Shown here: one piece after another, positions 22,089 to 35,200 of the stretch
Numbering within the stretch: position 1 is the first letter of the stretch
Layout of the letters: each line of letters starts with the position of its first letter
NCBI GenBank assembly: GCA_036346405.1
Contig: CM070553.1
Location: 74,278,976-74,342,975, forward strand
DNA from: Phyllostachys edulis
Taxonomy: Eukaryota > Streptophyta > Magnoliopsida > Poales > Poaceae
DNA: 64,000 nucleotides
Direction: 5' to 3'
Program-made: the position numbers and the translations under genes
Notes under the pieces: generated by a model
Seen by the model: the letters and a program-made list of their open reading frames with translations, nothing else
What the model was told of the DNA's origin: nothing
Database searches by the model: none

Positions 22089-22100
22089 TGGTATCAGAGC
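22089..22100 (+). other. Tekay-like element primer-binding site
   Basis: TGGTATCAGAGC, three bases after the LTR end at 22085. Confidence 0.92.
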
Positions 22101-22595
22101 CTAGGTCGGCTGTAGGACGTGGCCGTAGGTAGAAAGGTCGATTTAGTTTTTATTCAAAAAGTTATTTTCTAAAGCAAGTCAACTTAAAATTTGTTTGGTA
22201 GATCTTTCCTTGTGCTGGTTCTATGCTGCCCTTATCTTGCTTAAAATCTTTTCTCGTCCTGTTCTACTCTCATCTTAACTCCTCCTTAGTTCCATTATCT
22301 TATCTCTGCTGGAACCTTGATTTTGAATCTAATTTGACCTCCTCGCCTTTATAACTTCAATAGGGCCGACTGTAGAAAGGTTAGGATTAGTGGTCCTATT
22401 CTGAGTCTCGCTCAGCTTGGGTCTTGAAGACCTCTGTTTTGAAGCTTTTGTTGCCTCTTTTGGCCTCCTGGCCTTTTTGGTTCTCTCTTGGGTTAACCAA
22501 GTCACCCCTAATAGATGCCCTATCTTTATTTCTCTGTACCCTCTTGCCCTTTATGCTTTCCTTCTTACCTATTAAACCTTTAGGGTTTTGTCCAG

Positions 22596-23650
22596 ATGGT
22601 GTAGACTCGGCAGTCCACAAGTCAGGGTGAGCCCCCAGAACAGTTGCCTCCATCTCCACCTCCACCAAAGGGCAAGAATGAGACCGGGTTTTGGGCAGTT
22701 TATGGCAGCACAAGCTCAGATGATGAGCTCTATGATGCAGAATATGAACCAGATTATGGCTCAACAAAGCTAGACTACCAATGCTTTACTTGCCATGATG
22801 AGTCAGAATAGTCAGGCTGCAGCAGCGCCACCACCTCCACCCCCAGCTCACCATCAATCAAGGCTGTCAGAGTTCATGAAGACACACCCAGCTACATTTT
22901 CGAGCTCTCCCGAGCCCTTAGATGCAGATGATTGGCTGAGATCAACAGAGAAGAAGCTGGATATTGCTCGCTGTGAAGACAGGGAGAAGGTTTTGTTTGC
23001 CTCACATCAACTGGAAGGACCTGTAGCTGAGTAGTGGGACACATTTTGTGCCTCACATGCTGACCCCCAGAGGATCACTTGGGCAGAGTTCTCTGCGACT
23101 TTTCGCCACTCCCATGTCCACGATGGGAAGGTAGAGATAAAAAGGAAGAGTTTAGAGAGCTCAAGCGAGGCAAAGCATGTCGAAGTGAGTATCTCACTAA
23201 GTTCACTCAATTGTCGCGTTATGCTCGCGAAGATGTGGCTACGGATGATGCGCGGCCGAAGCGCTTCAGCGAGGCCTCCATCCCAGTTTAAAAGTTCAAG
23301 TTGTGGGCAACGATTATCCTGATTTCCAGCATATGGTGAACAAGGCAATGCTCATTGAGGAATCCCGAAGAGAACTCTCTGAGTCCTACAAGAGAAAGGT
23401 GCCACCCTCCGATTGCTTTCAAAGAAAGACCTCCCCAGCGTGTCAAGACGTTTGTGCAGTACCAACCCAAGCGCCAAGGACCTCCTGGACCTCCCAGGAC
23501 CTCTGCCAAGACCTCCCGCCCACTGTCACCTTGTTGCCGATCTTTGGCAGCACCAAGTCAACCCCAGCGACCCCCACAGCAGCGGGGATCACTTGTTTCA
23601 AGTGTCACCAAGTGGGGCATTTCGCCAATCAATGCCCCCTGAAGATGGAG
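22596..23650 (+). pseudogene. Gypsy gag (Tekay-like), truncated by nested insertion
   Basis: Starts with ATG at 22596 and is at once interrupted by TAG at the third codon, which may be a single mutation. Recognisable blocks are GFGQFMAAQAQMMSSMMQNM, then the capsid core SRLSEFMKTHPATFSSS, DADDWLRSTEKKL, REKVLFASHQLEGP, a degraded WDTFCASH region, EYLTKFTQLSRYA and DFQHMVNKAMLIEESRRE, and finally a CCHC zinc knuckle CFKCHQVGHFANQC at 23599-23640. Stops and frameshifts lie at 22596, 22770, 23032, about 23135 and about 23290. The nested element enters ten bases past the knuckle at 23650, and the frame continues at 37264. Confidence 0.85.
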
Positions 23651-26600
23651 TGTGAGCACCCGGATTTATTAGGCTCATAATACTTAGTCATCCAATTGAC
23701 CCTAGTATTATCAACCCAATAAACCCGGTCTCGAGAGATGTATACTTCCCAGAATGCAGTATACATACCTCACAACAAAAGAATGGATCAATTCCATACA
23801 ACACATAGTACATAAGCAACAAACCAGAAGTTAACATTAATATGGAATAGATATTACAAAAGAGAGGCCCTTAGGCCAAATAGCAATAATTACAAGAAGA
23901 TAACAGCGGAAGCAAAAGTGCCATAAAGATGGCCAAAACAAAAGCCAATTAGTGTGCCTTTACCCACAAGGCAACTAACCGGACCGTCAAGCTAGTCGTC
24001 AAACCCGAAGCACATCTCGCAAGAGTGAAGCCCTTGGGGCTCACCTTCTTCCTCTGCAACAAAAGCCACAAAATGCCACAACCACGGCGAGATGAGTACA
24101 TAAAGTACTCCATAAGACTTACGTGTGAGATAACAGAACTATAAATAGCTACATGCAAGCTTTATTTAAGTGGATGAGGCTTTGGACTCATTTTAGCATA
24201 AAGCAAGTTTCATTTGCAATAACATAATAGATTGAAGGCAATTTGACAAAGCATTTTAATTGTTGAAATTCAACGAGGTAGTAACATAGTAACAACAACA
24301 AGAACAACCTAGAAGTGACTAACCCAAGTCACCACAACAATAGCATGAACTCCCGTTCATACCAACCATGTCAAGTTTTAATTAAAGGTTGTAGTCTAGT
24401 TCTTACAGGCGTTTCGGCGTGTCCATAACCTAGGACGAGGCTATTGAATAGTTTTAACCTTGCGGGGTGTACCAATGTACCCACACGCCGACCGCCTTTC
24501 CTTTAGGCACACTACCATAGGTATGCTTGCACGGCTAAGTCCTACGAGACAGTTCCAATGGACAATGCTAATTCTGAGTCGCACAACCCACGGGGAGAAG
24601 GAGACATCACACAACCTTCCCGGAAGCTAATGCTCCCCTCCCACATCACACACACATTTTATCTTTAAAAACACACCAACCGGCGACCCCAATTAACACC
24701 GCCCAAAGTACTTAGTCAAGAGGGGTCCCATATCCCCCTCGTGTGGTTAGCACGCAAAATTGCTCAGAACGGTGGCGCAAGTAACTCGGTCCTTAATGAC
24801 TCAGGCATACTACCACATTCCAAAAACCACACCATCCATCCAATATGCCCAAGTCCAAATAGTTTTCATTTTTATTTGTTTACAAATCATACAAGGGGAC
24901 ATAATGGAATGATAGTTTTTGTGTGATCAAGGTTATCGACATAACGTCGACAACCGCCCATTTCTACCGTTATCTAAGCATTGCTAAGCATGACACCGTA
25001 AGAGCAATAAAAGAGCATAATTAAATCACCGGGCTCTAATTCACCAGCGATATTAGTAACTTATGGTTTGTGGCAGGGGTAACAATTTAGGGGCAACTAT
25101 GCAATAGGAATAGCTACCTCTAAACGATAAAATACTTTGACACAAAAGCATGCATACATACAAGTTAAACAAAATATTAGACTTTAAAGTAATGGGACAA
25201 TGATGGAAATGATCAAACTGCTTGCCTTTACTTGCTGGAGATGCTTAACCTGCTGCAGAGGAATACTTTCACAATCGGTAATATAGTTGGTACCTATCGC
25301 AAGAACGAGGAAATCCAATAAAAACGACGAACACCGAAAAAGATTCAAAATCCAAAGTCAACAAAAATCCATGAAATTTATATAGCAGGAAGACCACGAT
25401 TTTAAATGAATTTAGCAACAAGAATCATTCGATTTGGATAAAGTATGAAAAAGTTATGGCTAAAACAATTTCAATCGGCTGGAAAATTCCAATTTAATTG
25501 TTTTCGGGTACTGTTCATCGCACAATTTTCCAGAATGTTTTTGAACACAAAATTTTTATGGTAGGTAGAGCATGGCATTCTAAGAATAGCAAAATTGGGT
25601 TTACTTCATTTGGAGTTAAAAAGAATTACTTACAATTTTTGAAGTTTAGCCAATTTAGTGTTGTAAATTAATTCATTGTGGATTTTCTACTGAGAGCAAG
25701 ATGTTAAGGCTTAGGCCAAGATCTTAAGACTTTATGCTAAGAACAAACTAGTGAGTTTTCACCTTGAATTGCTTTATCAAAAAGTATTATCTAACTCATT
25801 ATCCTAGTGCTTTTGTTAACCATTAAAGCTTACTGTTAGCGAGATTTCCTTATATAAATGCTAACACATCAGTGAGTGATTTATTGGACATTTACAATTT
25901 TTGTCAGCACTACACATTTGGTTTTGGAAAGAAAAGTTCTACTGACAAAAAGACTCAAGAACAAAATTTAAGTACCATAATACAATGACATAATTCTATT
26001 GACAAAACTTGTTATCTACATGCTACTACTCATGCACTTACAACAGGGAGTCTTTCTGAACCTAGATGCTAGTATCTGGTATTCCTTAAACTCAGACTTC
26101 CAAATTTTGCTAACTCACTGCTGGTTTCTAAAAGTCCCCTTTTTACTGCTGAAATTCAGAGTTGATCATGCTGCGAGCCTCTTGACAAAATATACTTGTC
26201 AGGTTACTGCTCACAGCAAAATCTGAGAACTAAAGTGCTAAAGACTGAACTTCCTTATTGCTGATTTCAAAAGAGTGACACAATGGGCATTCATATATAT
26301 TTTCAGATTTGGTTCTCCTGCTAGCTTTAAGTGTGTGAAAGCCCAAAACCTTTTTAACTACTAAACTTAGTAGAGTCATTACCCTAATGCCCATTATGGC
26401 TATCCACAGATTGCTGGTCCTATACCTACAACAGCACAAGCTGACTGACAAAATGAGGTTTGAAAATTTGTAAGCTGCAATAGTTGTTGATCCTACTCAC
26501 TGATCCTTTGATTTAGTATAAAAAGGATTAGCCCACTGTCAACAGGTTCATATTTAGCACCCTTTTCTGTTTATTAATTCAACCAAAGGATCTCTACAGC

Positions 26601-28674
26601 TATTAAAGACAGGAACTTCTATTTGTTCTTCTGATCAGATGGTTGTGAGAGAAGTATTTAGCTAATTAATTTCAAGAGAGCTCTAACTACTGGAATGGGT
26701 CAAAGTATTAGCCTTTTGACAATTATGTTATGTGTCGACACTGCTCATTTGTCTACAACAGCAAACAAAATCTGAGCTAAGTGCTATTGACTGGCTATAA
26801 CTGATCTTCCAGTAATTTTCCAACTTCCAGTTTGGTAACTCACTAAAATTATCTAATTGACCTACACAACATTTTGCTAACAAAAGACAGAAGAATAGGC
26901 AAGGTGGTTAAACTGATAATCTGAACTTTCTTCTAATCCTCATTTCTGAACCTTCATACAAACAAAAGTGTTTAACATCTACAGTTACCAATTCCCTAAT
27001 CCATTTGCTAAGCACTTCTTCTTACGTGATGTAAGAGGCATCAACAAATACTATTAGCATTGGTAAAGCAGAGGGAGAAATCTCATTTACAGAGAACCGA
27101 CAAGGAGGAGGCCAAAGACAGCTTCAAGGCAAATCTTGGCTCGGATCGGGAGGTGAAGCCGTCTGAGATCTGGGTCTTGAGCAACGGGCTGGGGTCATGA
27201 TGGACGGGCAGGGCACTGGCGAGGGCGGTGCAGATCGCTGGGTGGCTGGAAGGCAAGGCGGCAGATGGGAGCGGCCGAGCGGGAGTAGAGGCCGGGGAAG
27301 ACCGAGGTGGATCCGGGTGGCGCACGGGCCGGGGAGCTGGGAGGCGGCGGTGACGGTGGAGGGCGGCACCATGGGCAGCGGCAGCAGTCGGGCGGGCCGG
27401 CCGAGGAGGAGGCGGGAGGTGGCCACGGGAGATGGCGGCGGAGGAGGCCGGCTCGGTGGAGGCGGCCACTGGGAGGGGAGGAGGCGGCGGCCGGATCGGG
27501 AGGAGTGGAGCTCGGGAGGTGGCGCCAAGGCCGGGTGAGGTGGGGAGAGAGGCGCTCGGGAGGTGGCGCCAGGTGGGGAGCCGCCAAGGGCGTGGGGAGA
27601 AGGAGGTGGCATGGTGGAGAAGAGGCCGGGAGTGAAGGGCAGAACAACGGCTCCATTCGGTGGAGACAAGAAGAAAGGAAAAAAAATGGTTTGGTGAAAA
27701 AGAACCGTTGGGTAGTGCCCCAAAGAGAAAAGAAAAGGTGGGAGGAACTTTGATTGCTTTTTAGAAATAAACAATTAGGGGTTGTAGTGATTTTGCGGAC
27801 AAGAATTGGCGGAGAGCTCCCACGGTATGGAGACAATGCGTCCTGTGTGCAGACGACCACGTGCGACGCCGAGCGGACGGCAATGCGACAGGGGCAGGGC
27901 ATGGGCGCACGAAACCACGGCACATAGGGCGGAAAAACTGACAGCGGCGAAAAATTAGGGTTTCTAGCCGTCAAAGGTGGCCGACGACGAGATTAAAAGC
28001 GACGGCCAGATTGAAACAATCTAGGCGGCCCGATCAAGGATGGATGGCCACGAGAGAGGGGATGATTGGTCTAGTCGGGCCGGATCCAAGTGACTCGGTC
28101 GGTTCAACAAGTGTTGGCTAGGTTTTGAAAAAGCATGAGAGAGCCTTAAGGGATTTTATTAACCTAGTAAAATGCTCGAAAGATTCTGAAACCTTTATGG
28201 GAGGCTGAAAATATAGTGGAGGTTATGTTGCAAAATTTCTATGACTTTTCATGTATTATATGTTTCTGCAGAATTATTTCGAGCCCCTCTTTTTGATGTT
28301 TGACTGGGGTTTAAAATAGAAGCTGGAAACTTGTAGAATAATTAGAGATAGCAAGCTAACTCCCACAATTCTGAAATTTGGACTGGAGTTTCTAGCTCCA
28401 GGATAAACTTTGTATAAATTTTCGAGAGGTTTTATGCCTGACATTTTCTCCGTAAATTCTACAAGGATTGTTCTAGGGTTTGACCAAGAGTTTGATACAA
28501 GATTTCTAACCAGGAGGTTATGACTTTGGTCAATTGGAGATTTTGGTTTTTGATTTCCCATAATTCCTTTACAAGAATTACAGAATTATTCAAAAACTTC
28601 AAGATGCAAGAAAAGTTTTAATTTCTACTCATTTTCTTACATTTGAAACACAAACTTATTTTTGGGATGTTACA
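23651..28674 (-). repeat. 3' LTR of the 5-kb-LTR element
   Basis: Near-identical to 32242-37258. Differences are mostly 1-3-base indels and substitutions, often next to CG. GC-rich DNA at 27080-27980 produces long low-complexity frames on both strands that I treat as shadows. The AT-rich part (24100-27050) shows no gene. Confidence 0.93.
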
Positions 28675-28810
28675 AAACCTACCCCTCTTACAGAAATCTC
28701 GTCCCGAGATTTGGCTTGCTTGGGGGGAAAAGGAGGGGTAGTCCGCACGCAGACGATTTTCTCGTTTCCAAGTAGCTTCATCCACGGAATGATTTGACCG
28801 CTGAACGTTT
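28675..28810 (-). pseudogene. Chromodomain-like pol tail (5-kb-LTR element)
   Basis: On the minus strand a fragment reads VQRSNHSVDEATWKRE followed by RLRADYP, the end of the chromodomain-like module at the C-terminus of chromovirus integrase, which in related elements is thought to guide insertion. It is separated from the rest of pol by broken sequence and is directly followed by the polypurine tract and 3' LTR. Confidence 0.65.
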
Positions 28811-29034
28811 TGGATTTTGAGGACACGATTCCTTGATCTCGTTCAGCTTCTTCAAAGATACGAACATTCCTTTACGATTCTTATCCATTTATAATATTTT
28901 TGTTGTACTGGGACCTAACTCTCGAACTATGTTCAGTCCAACCAACACTTTATTTAGTTACATATTGCTCCCAGCTCGTTCCTGGTCGAGCCAGATTTTA
29001 TTTGATTTGTTTTATTGTATTGTTTCTCGTTAAG

Positions 29035-29450
29035 TCACGATTCTGACCTAACTTCTTGCACAACAAGAGTTTCCAACGGAGCTTCCTCTGCTGGAACACG
29101 GAGGCACTTCTTTGAACGGGGACGCATGGACACATCATGTATCCCTTCAAGTGCAGCAGGTAATTTCAACTTATAGGCGACAGCCCCTTTCTTTTTGACG
29201 ATGCGGTAAGGATCCACATATCGAGGAGCCAACTTGCCCATAACGACGAAACGTTGATGGCCCTTTCGGTCTGACCATCAGTTTGAGGATAGTAAGCTGA
29301 TCTGAAAGAAAAGACGAATTCCCATAGCTTCTTGTAGACTATGCTAAAATCGAGAAGTGAGCAGAGAAGCACGATCTGAAACGACCATTTTCGGCACACC
29401 ATGCAAACTTACGATGCGGGATATGTAGAGATCCGTTAGAAAATCTACAC
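29035..29450 (-). pseudogene. Integrase core fragment and C-terminal region
   Basis: Minus-strand frames encode FRSAYYPQTDGQTERA (the conserved integrase block around the catalytic Glu), then GKLAPRYVDPYRIV and AYKLKLPAALEGIHDVS, the C-terminal region before the chromodomain. An upstream part (29402-29450) matches the VxxHGVPK region only across two frames. There are frameshifts near 29250-29290 and 29130. It is non-functional. Confidence 0.75.
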
Positions 29451-29454
29451 GAAG

Positions 29455-29795
29455 GTCATTTTTGTGGTGAGAGCTTTTTGTCTGATTGGTGGTGCATGGC
29501 CGTTGTTAGTTGGTGGAGCGATTTGTCTGGTTAATTCCGGAACAACTTGTCTGGTTAATTCCGGAGCGATTTATTTGGTTAATTCCAGTAACAACGGGAT
29601 CTTAGCCTGCTAACTAGCTTTACGGAGTCATCCCTCCGCAGCTAGCTATCTTAGAGGGACTAAGGTCGTTCTTAGTTGGTGGAGCAATTTGTCTGGTTAC
29701 TCCACTAACAAACGAGACCTTGGTCGGTTAACTAGCTATACGGAGTCATCCCTCCGCCACTAGTTTCTTAAAGGGACTATGACCGTTTAGGCCAC
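29455..29795. repeat. Repeat-bearing insertion within integrase region
   Basis: About 340 bases separate two integrase pieces and have no integrase similarity. GTCTGGTTAATTCCGG recurs at 29525 and 29549 with a degenerate third copy at 29574. A larger block containing TTAGTTGGTGGAGC, TTTGTCTGGTTA and ACGGAGTCATCCCTCCGC occurs twice with a period of about 150 bases. The origin is unknown to me. Confidence 0.6.
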
Positions 29796-30130
29796 AGAAA
29801 TTGGAGGCAATAACAGGTATGTGACGCCCTTGGATATAAAGGGAAGGAAAGGTGCCACTTTCGTCACACGGTTGATGACAACCCAGATGACATCGTTATT
29901 TTCTTGGGGTTCGATGTAGACTAGTAGACCTTTTTGGAATCGGGGCGGTACCGGGTACCATCTTGATGACGCACTCGAGTTCTCGAACGGGAGGCATCCC
30001 CGGAAGATCTTCGGGAAAGACATCGACGAAGTCACACACTGCTGGAACTTCACGAATATCCAGAGTCGGCTTTGCTTTAAGAGTGAAAAGATGTGGACCT
30101 TGCGGCTCGGCGAACAGCGAACCTGCTCAC
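29796..30130 (-). pseudogene. RT start fused to integrase start (internal deletion)
   Basis: Reading the minus strand, the N-terminal RT region (FVDVFPEDLPGMPPVRELE, then a VPGTAP stretch) passes after about 40 residues straight into the integrase block with WVVINRVTKVAPFLP, which in intact elements lies some 700 residues further on. RT active-site, RNase H and the zinc-binding domain are therefore absent. Confidence 0.75.
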
Positions 30131-30520
30131 CGAAGGGACTTGTGAGGTAGATAAGCTTCCTGGTGCAATCGATTTATCCCATACGTGGAGACAACCAATC
30201 CATTTCAATGGTTTGCACAGGTTTAGAGGTAATTTTTTTTTTGGCATGGATTCCACTTCCTCAATCTCAATAGGGACATTTCGACACTCGGACTCAGCTC
30301 TCAACTCCAAACCGGGAGAGTGAATGAGCAACGAAACCAATCAAAGGAGCGAAAAGGAGACCACCAACAAAGAAGAAAAGATCGAGGTACAAAAGATGAG
30401 ATACTCCTGAATCGAATAAAATAATATCCGGGCAAGAGTTAGCGAGAAGCGTACCTAACACGACGTCAGGTGCCTCCAGAGCTTTCTCAGCTAAGATGGA
30501 GTCGACTGGATTACAAACGA
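30131..30520 (-). pseudogene. Retroviral-type aspartic protease remnant
   Basis: The minus strand carries PDIILFDSG followed by VSHL, the DSG-A/S active-site motif of the gypsy protease with the following residue altered, then degraded protease sequence to about 30140. Protease would cleave the polyprotein. Frameshifts follow directly after the motif. Confidence 0.6.
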
Positions 30521-30539
30521 TCTTGTGCTGCTTCCAAGG

Positions 30540-31340
30540 GCAATTGTTGGTGTAGTGCCCTTCTTGCTACTAAAAGAAACAAGTGATCCGACATCGATTT
30601 GCGGGGACCACCTTGTCGACTCGCAGTGTGCGTGATGGAGGCACGGACTGCGAGCGACGAGGGGTTCTTTGCAAGCTTCTTAGGACAATTATTAGCATAA
30701 TGGCCCTTGAGATTGCAGAAGAAACAAGTGACACCGGCGACCCGCTTTGAGTCACCACGAGTCCTCTCTTGACACCGCGACGATCCTCGACTTTCTCTTT
30801 ACGCCCCAATAACAGGATTTTCACCACAAGTGAAAGTCGGGAAGGTATGGATCGGTAATTTGTCCCGCAACTCCTCGGACAAATCACCCAAGAACTTCTC
30901 GATTTGGAGGCATTGGCGATTGCAATGCTTGCAGATGACCGAAAAAGCGATCATTGCGGTTCAATGACTTGGCAATCACCGAGTTCATGCTACACTCCTT
31001 GGGATAGTGATCGCTTCGCAAGGAAACAAGTAACTTTGGCGATTGGACAATCTTGGGTAAATGGTCTTCATCACAGTTTGGACAAGCAGAAGTACACTGA
31101 TTGCTGTAGTGTCCTTCCTCGCCACAACGCCGACAGACCTTGATTCTTCCTAGTCCGCAATTTTCGTCGAAATGCCCTCCTTCACCACAACTAAAGCAAA
31201 CTGGTGGCGTTGTTGTTCCTCGAACAGCGGGGCGCATAGTGGCCCTCCTCGCCACAATTGAAACACACTCTAGGGCGGAGGCGTTCTGAGTCTTGTCCAG
31301 GACAGTTGGAGCAGGAGATTTTCATCCCAACCAGCTTGTT
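30540..31340 (-). pseudogene. Gag with at least four to five CCHC zinc knuckles
   Basis: On the minus strand successive knuckles read CFNCGEEGHYAPRC, CFSCGEGGHFDENC, CRRCGEEGHYSNQC with a CPNC half-knuckle after it, CNLKGHYANNC in a CFFC context, and a fifth degraded one ending GHYTNNC near 30555. They are spread over about 800 bases and two or three frames. Single or double knuckles are usual in gypsy gag, so this multi-knuckle nucleocapsid is distinctive. Capsid sequence upstream (31340-32220) is not recognisable. Knuckles bind element RNA. Confidence 0.75.
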
Positions 31341-32224
31341 GACCTAGTCCGAGACATCTGTTGAAGAGATAGGTTAGCAAGGAAACACGAAGATTAGAAG
31401 CTAAAGAACGGGAAAGGAGAAGCCAATGATTAGGGGATGAAATACCACCCTAACCGAGAGCTAACAAAACAGGTGGTATAGAACCCTACCGAGTTAATAA
31501 TAGATTAGATGATAGTAAATGTAAACTAATGAAACAAGCAGAATAAAAGAAGTTATAGGGAGCATAATAAAGGAGAAACAAAAACAGCAAGGAAATGCAC
31601 TTTAAAAGCTCCCAAAATGACTCCAAAACAGCAAGGAAGACATAAGATTAAAGGCCAACTCCCCAACACAACTAACTTGTATTGAATGAACGAGTAATTG
31701 GTTGAGAAGATTAAAAATCAGATTGTAAGATGAGATCTAAAACTATTAGAGGGCAAGGTTAGTGCAGCGAAATAAGTGCTAGATACTTAGCTAGCTAGTA
31801 TCACATCTTACCCTTTTATTCCCACAAATTTTAGTTGATTTAACCTCTCATTTTCTACCCTATTTAGAACCTTTGAGCTTGCTGTCCGAAATTGACGCTT
31901 GCTGTCCAGATTTTGCATCAAGCTTCCAAATCGAAATTGGCCATTCCGAAGCTTCAAAACCTTGTAGATGGGCAGCTAACACTTCAATTTGCCAAACTCA
32001 GTGATTCCCCAAAACCCCATTAATCGATAACAACTATTTTGCAGAAGGGAAGAGAGGAAAACAACTTTTAAAACTCAAATTAGAGGGAGATGAGAAGAGA
32101 AAGCTAAGATAGATGAGGAGTAAAATCTGAGAATTTCCTTAAGCTTTGAACTCATTTGACACTTTGAAATTAGGTTTTCAAAATACCTAAAGGCGACCAA
32201 GCTTGCGTTACTACGGTCGATATA
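31341..32224 (-). other. Leader of the 5-kb-LTR element
   Basis: AT-rich, no coding sequence that I recognise, between the primer-binding site and the surviving gag. Confidence 0.5.
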
Positions 32225-32236
32225 GCTCTGATACCA
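32225..32236 (-). other. Primer-binding site of the 5-kb-LTR element
   Basis: Minus-strand TGGTATCAGAGC, five bases after the LTR end at 32242. Confidence 0.9.
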
Positions 32237-32241
32237 ACTTT

Positions 32242-35200
32242 TGTGAGCACCCGGATTTATTAGGCTCATAATACTTAGTCATCCAATTGACCCTAGTATT
32301 ATCAACCCAATAAACCCGGTCTCGAGAGATGTATACTTCCCAGAATGCAGTATACATACCTCACAACAAAAGAATGGATCAATTCCATACAACACATAGT
32401 ACATAAGCAACAAACCAGAAGTTAACATTAATATGGAATAGATATTACAAAAGAGAGGCCCTTAGGCCAAATAGCAATAATTACAAGAAGATAACAGCGG
32501 AAGCAAAAGTGCCATAAAGATGGCCAAAACAAAAGCCAATTAGTGTGCCTTTACCCACAAGGCAACTAACAGGACCGCCAAGCTAGTCGTCAAACCCGAA
32601 GCACATCTCGCAAGAGTGAAGCCCTTGGGGCTCACCTTCTTCCTCTGCAACAAAAGCCACAAAATGCCACAACCAGGCAGATGAGTACATAAAGTACTCC
32701 ATAAGACTTACGTGTGAGATAACAGAACTATAAATAGCTACATGCAAGCTTTATTTAAGTGGATGAGGCTTTGGACTCATTTTAGCATAAAGCAAGTTTC
32801 ATTTGCAATAACATAATAGATTGAAGGCAATTTGACAAAGCATTTTAATTGTTGAAATTCAACGAGGTAGTAACATAGTAACAACAACAAGAACAACCTA
32901 GAAGTGACTAACCCAAGTCACCACAACAATAGCATGAACTCCCCGTTCATACCAACCATGTCAAGTTTTAATTAAAGGTTGTAGTCTAGTTCTTACAGGC
33001 GTTTCGGCGTGTCCATAACCTAGGACGAGGCTATTGAATAGTTTTAACCTGCGAGGGTGTACCAATGTACCCACACGTCGGACCGCCTTTCCTTTAGGCA
33101 CACTACCATAGGTATGCCAAGCACGGCTAAGTCCTACGAGACAGTTCAATGGACAATGCTAATTACGAGTCGCACAACCCACGGGAGAAGGAGACATCAC
33201 ACAACCTTCTCGAAGCTAATGCTCCCTCCCACATCACACACACATTTTATCTTTAAAACACACCAACCGAGCGACCCCAATTAACACCGCCCAAAGTACT
33301 TAGTCAAGAGGGGTCTCATATCCCCTCGTGTGGTTAGCACATAAAATTGCTCGAACGGTGGCGCAAGTAACTCGGTCCTTAATGACTCAGGCATACTACC
33401 ACATTCCAAAAACCACACCATCCATCCAATATGCCCAAGTCCAAATAGTTTTCATTTTTATTTGTTTACAAATCATACAAGGGGACATAATGGAATGATA
33501 GTTTTTGTGTGATCAAGGTTATCGACATAACGTCGACAACCGCCCATTTCTACCGTTATCTAAGCATTGCTAAGCATGACACCGTAAGAGCAATAAAAGA
33601 GCATAATTAAATCACCGGGCTCTAATTCACCAGCGATATTAGTAACTTATGGTTTGTGGCAGGGGTAACAATTTAGGGGCAACTATGCAATAGGAATAGC
33701 TACCTCTAAACGATAAAATACTTTGACACAAAAGCATGCATACATACAAGTTAAACAAAATATTAGACTTTAAAGTAATGGGACAATGATGGAAATGATC
33801 AAACTGCTTGCCTTTACTTGCTGGAGATGCTTAACCTGCTGCAGAGGAATACTTTCAATCGGTAATATCGTTGGTACCTATCGCAAGAACGAGGAAATCC
33901 AATAAAAACGACGAACACCGAAAAAGATTCAAAATCCAAAGTCAACAAAAATCCATGAAATTTATATAGCAGGAAGACCACGATTTTAAATGAATTTAGC
34001 AACAAGAATCATTCGATTTGGATAAAGTATGAAAAAGTTATGGCTAAAACAATTTCAATCGGCTGGAAAATTCCAATTTAATTGTTTTCGGGTACTGTTC
34101 ATCGCACAATTTTCCAGAATGTTTTTGAACACAAAATTTTTATGGTAGGTAGAGCATGGCATTCTAAGAATAGCAAAATTGGGTTTACTTCATTTGGAGT
34201 TAAAAAGAATTACTTACGAATTTTTGAAGTTTAGCCAATTTCGTGTTGTAAATTAATTCATTGTGGATTTTCTACTGAGAGCAAGATGTTAAGGCTTAGG
34301 CCAAGATCTTAAGACTTTATGCTAAGAACAAACTAGTGAGTTTTCACCTTGAATTGCTTTATCAAAAAGTATTATCTAACTCATTATCCTAGTGCTTTTG
34401 TTAACCATTAAAGCTTACTGTTAGCGAGATTTCCCTTATATAAATGCTAACACATCAGTGAGTGATTTATTGGACATTTACAATTTTTGTCAGCACTACA
34501 CATTTGGTTTTGGAAAGAAAAGTTCTACTGACAAAAAGACTCAAGAACAAAATTTAAGTACCATAATACAATGACATAATTCTATTGACAAAACTTGTTA
34601 TCTACATGCTACTACTCATGCACTTACAACAGGGAGTCTTTCTGAACCTAGATGCTAGTATCTGGTATTCCTTAAACTCAGACTTCCAAATTTTGCTAAC
34701 TCACTGCTGGTTTCTAAAAGTCCCCTTTTTACTGCTGAAATTCAGAGTTGATCATGCTGCAAGCCTCTTGACAAAATATACTTGTCAGGTTACTGCTCAC
34801 AGCAAAATCTGAGAACTAAAGTGCTAAAGACTGAACTTCCTTATTGCTGATTTCAAAAGAGTGACACAATGGGCATTCATATATATTTTCAGATTTGGTT
34901 CTCCTGCTAGCTTTAAGTGTGTGAAAGCCCAAAACCTTTTAACTACTAAACTTAGTAGAGTCATTACCCTAATGCCCATTATGGCTATCCACAGATTGCT
35001 GGTCCTATACCTACAACAGCACAAGCTGACTGACAAAATGAGGTTTGAAAATTTGTAAGCTGCAATAGTTGTTGATCCTACTCACTGATCCTTTGATTTA
35101 GTATAAAAAGGATTAGCCCACTGTCAACAGGTTCATATTTAGCACCCTTTTCTGTTTATTAATTCAACCAAAGGATCTCTACAGCTATTAAAGACAGGAA

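Noticed and set aside
27083..27974. Overlapping long frames of 100-260 codons on both strands, repeated at 35669-36561
   Set aside because: They lie wholly inside the 5-kb LTRs, are Pro/Ser/Arg or Gly/Arg low-complexity, and arise from GC-rich DNA lacking stops. No domain is recognisable.
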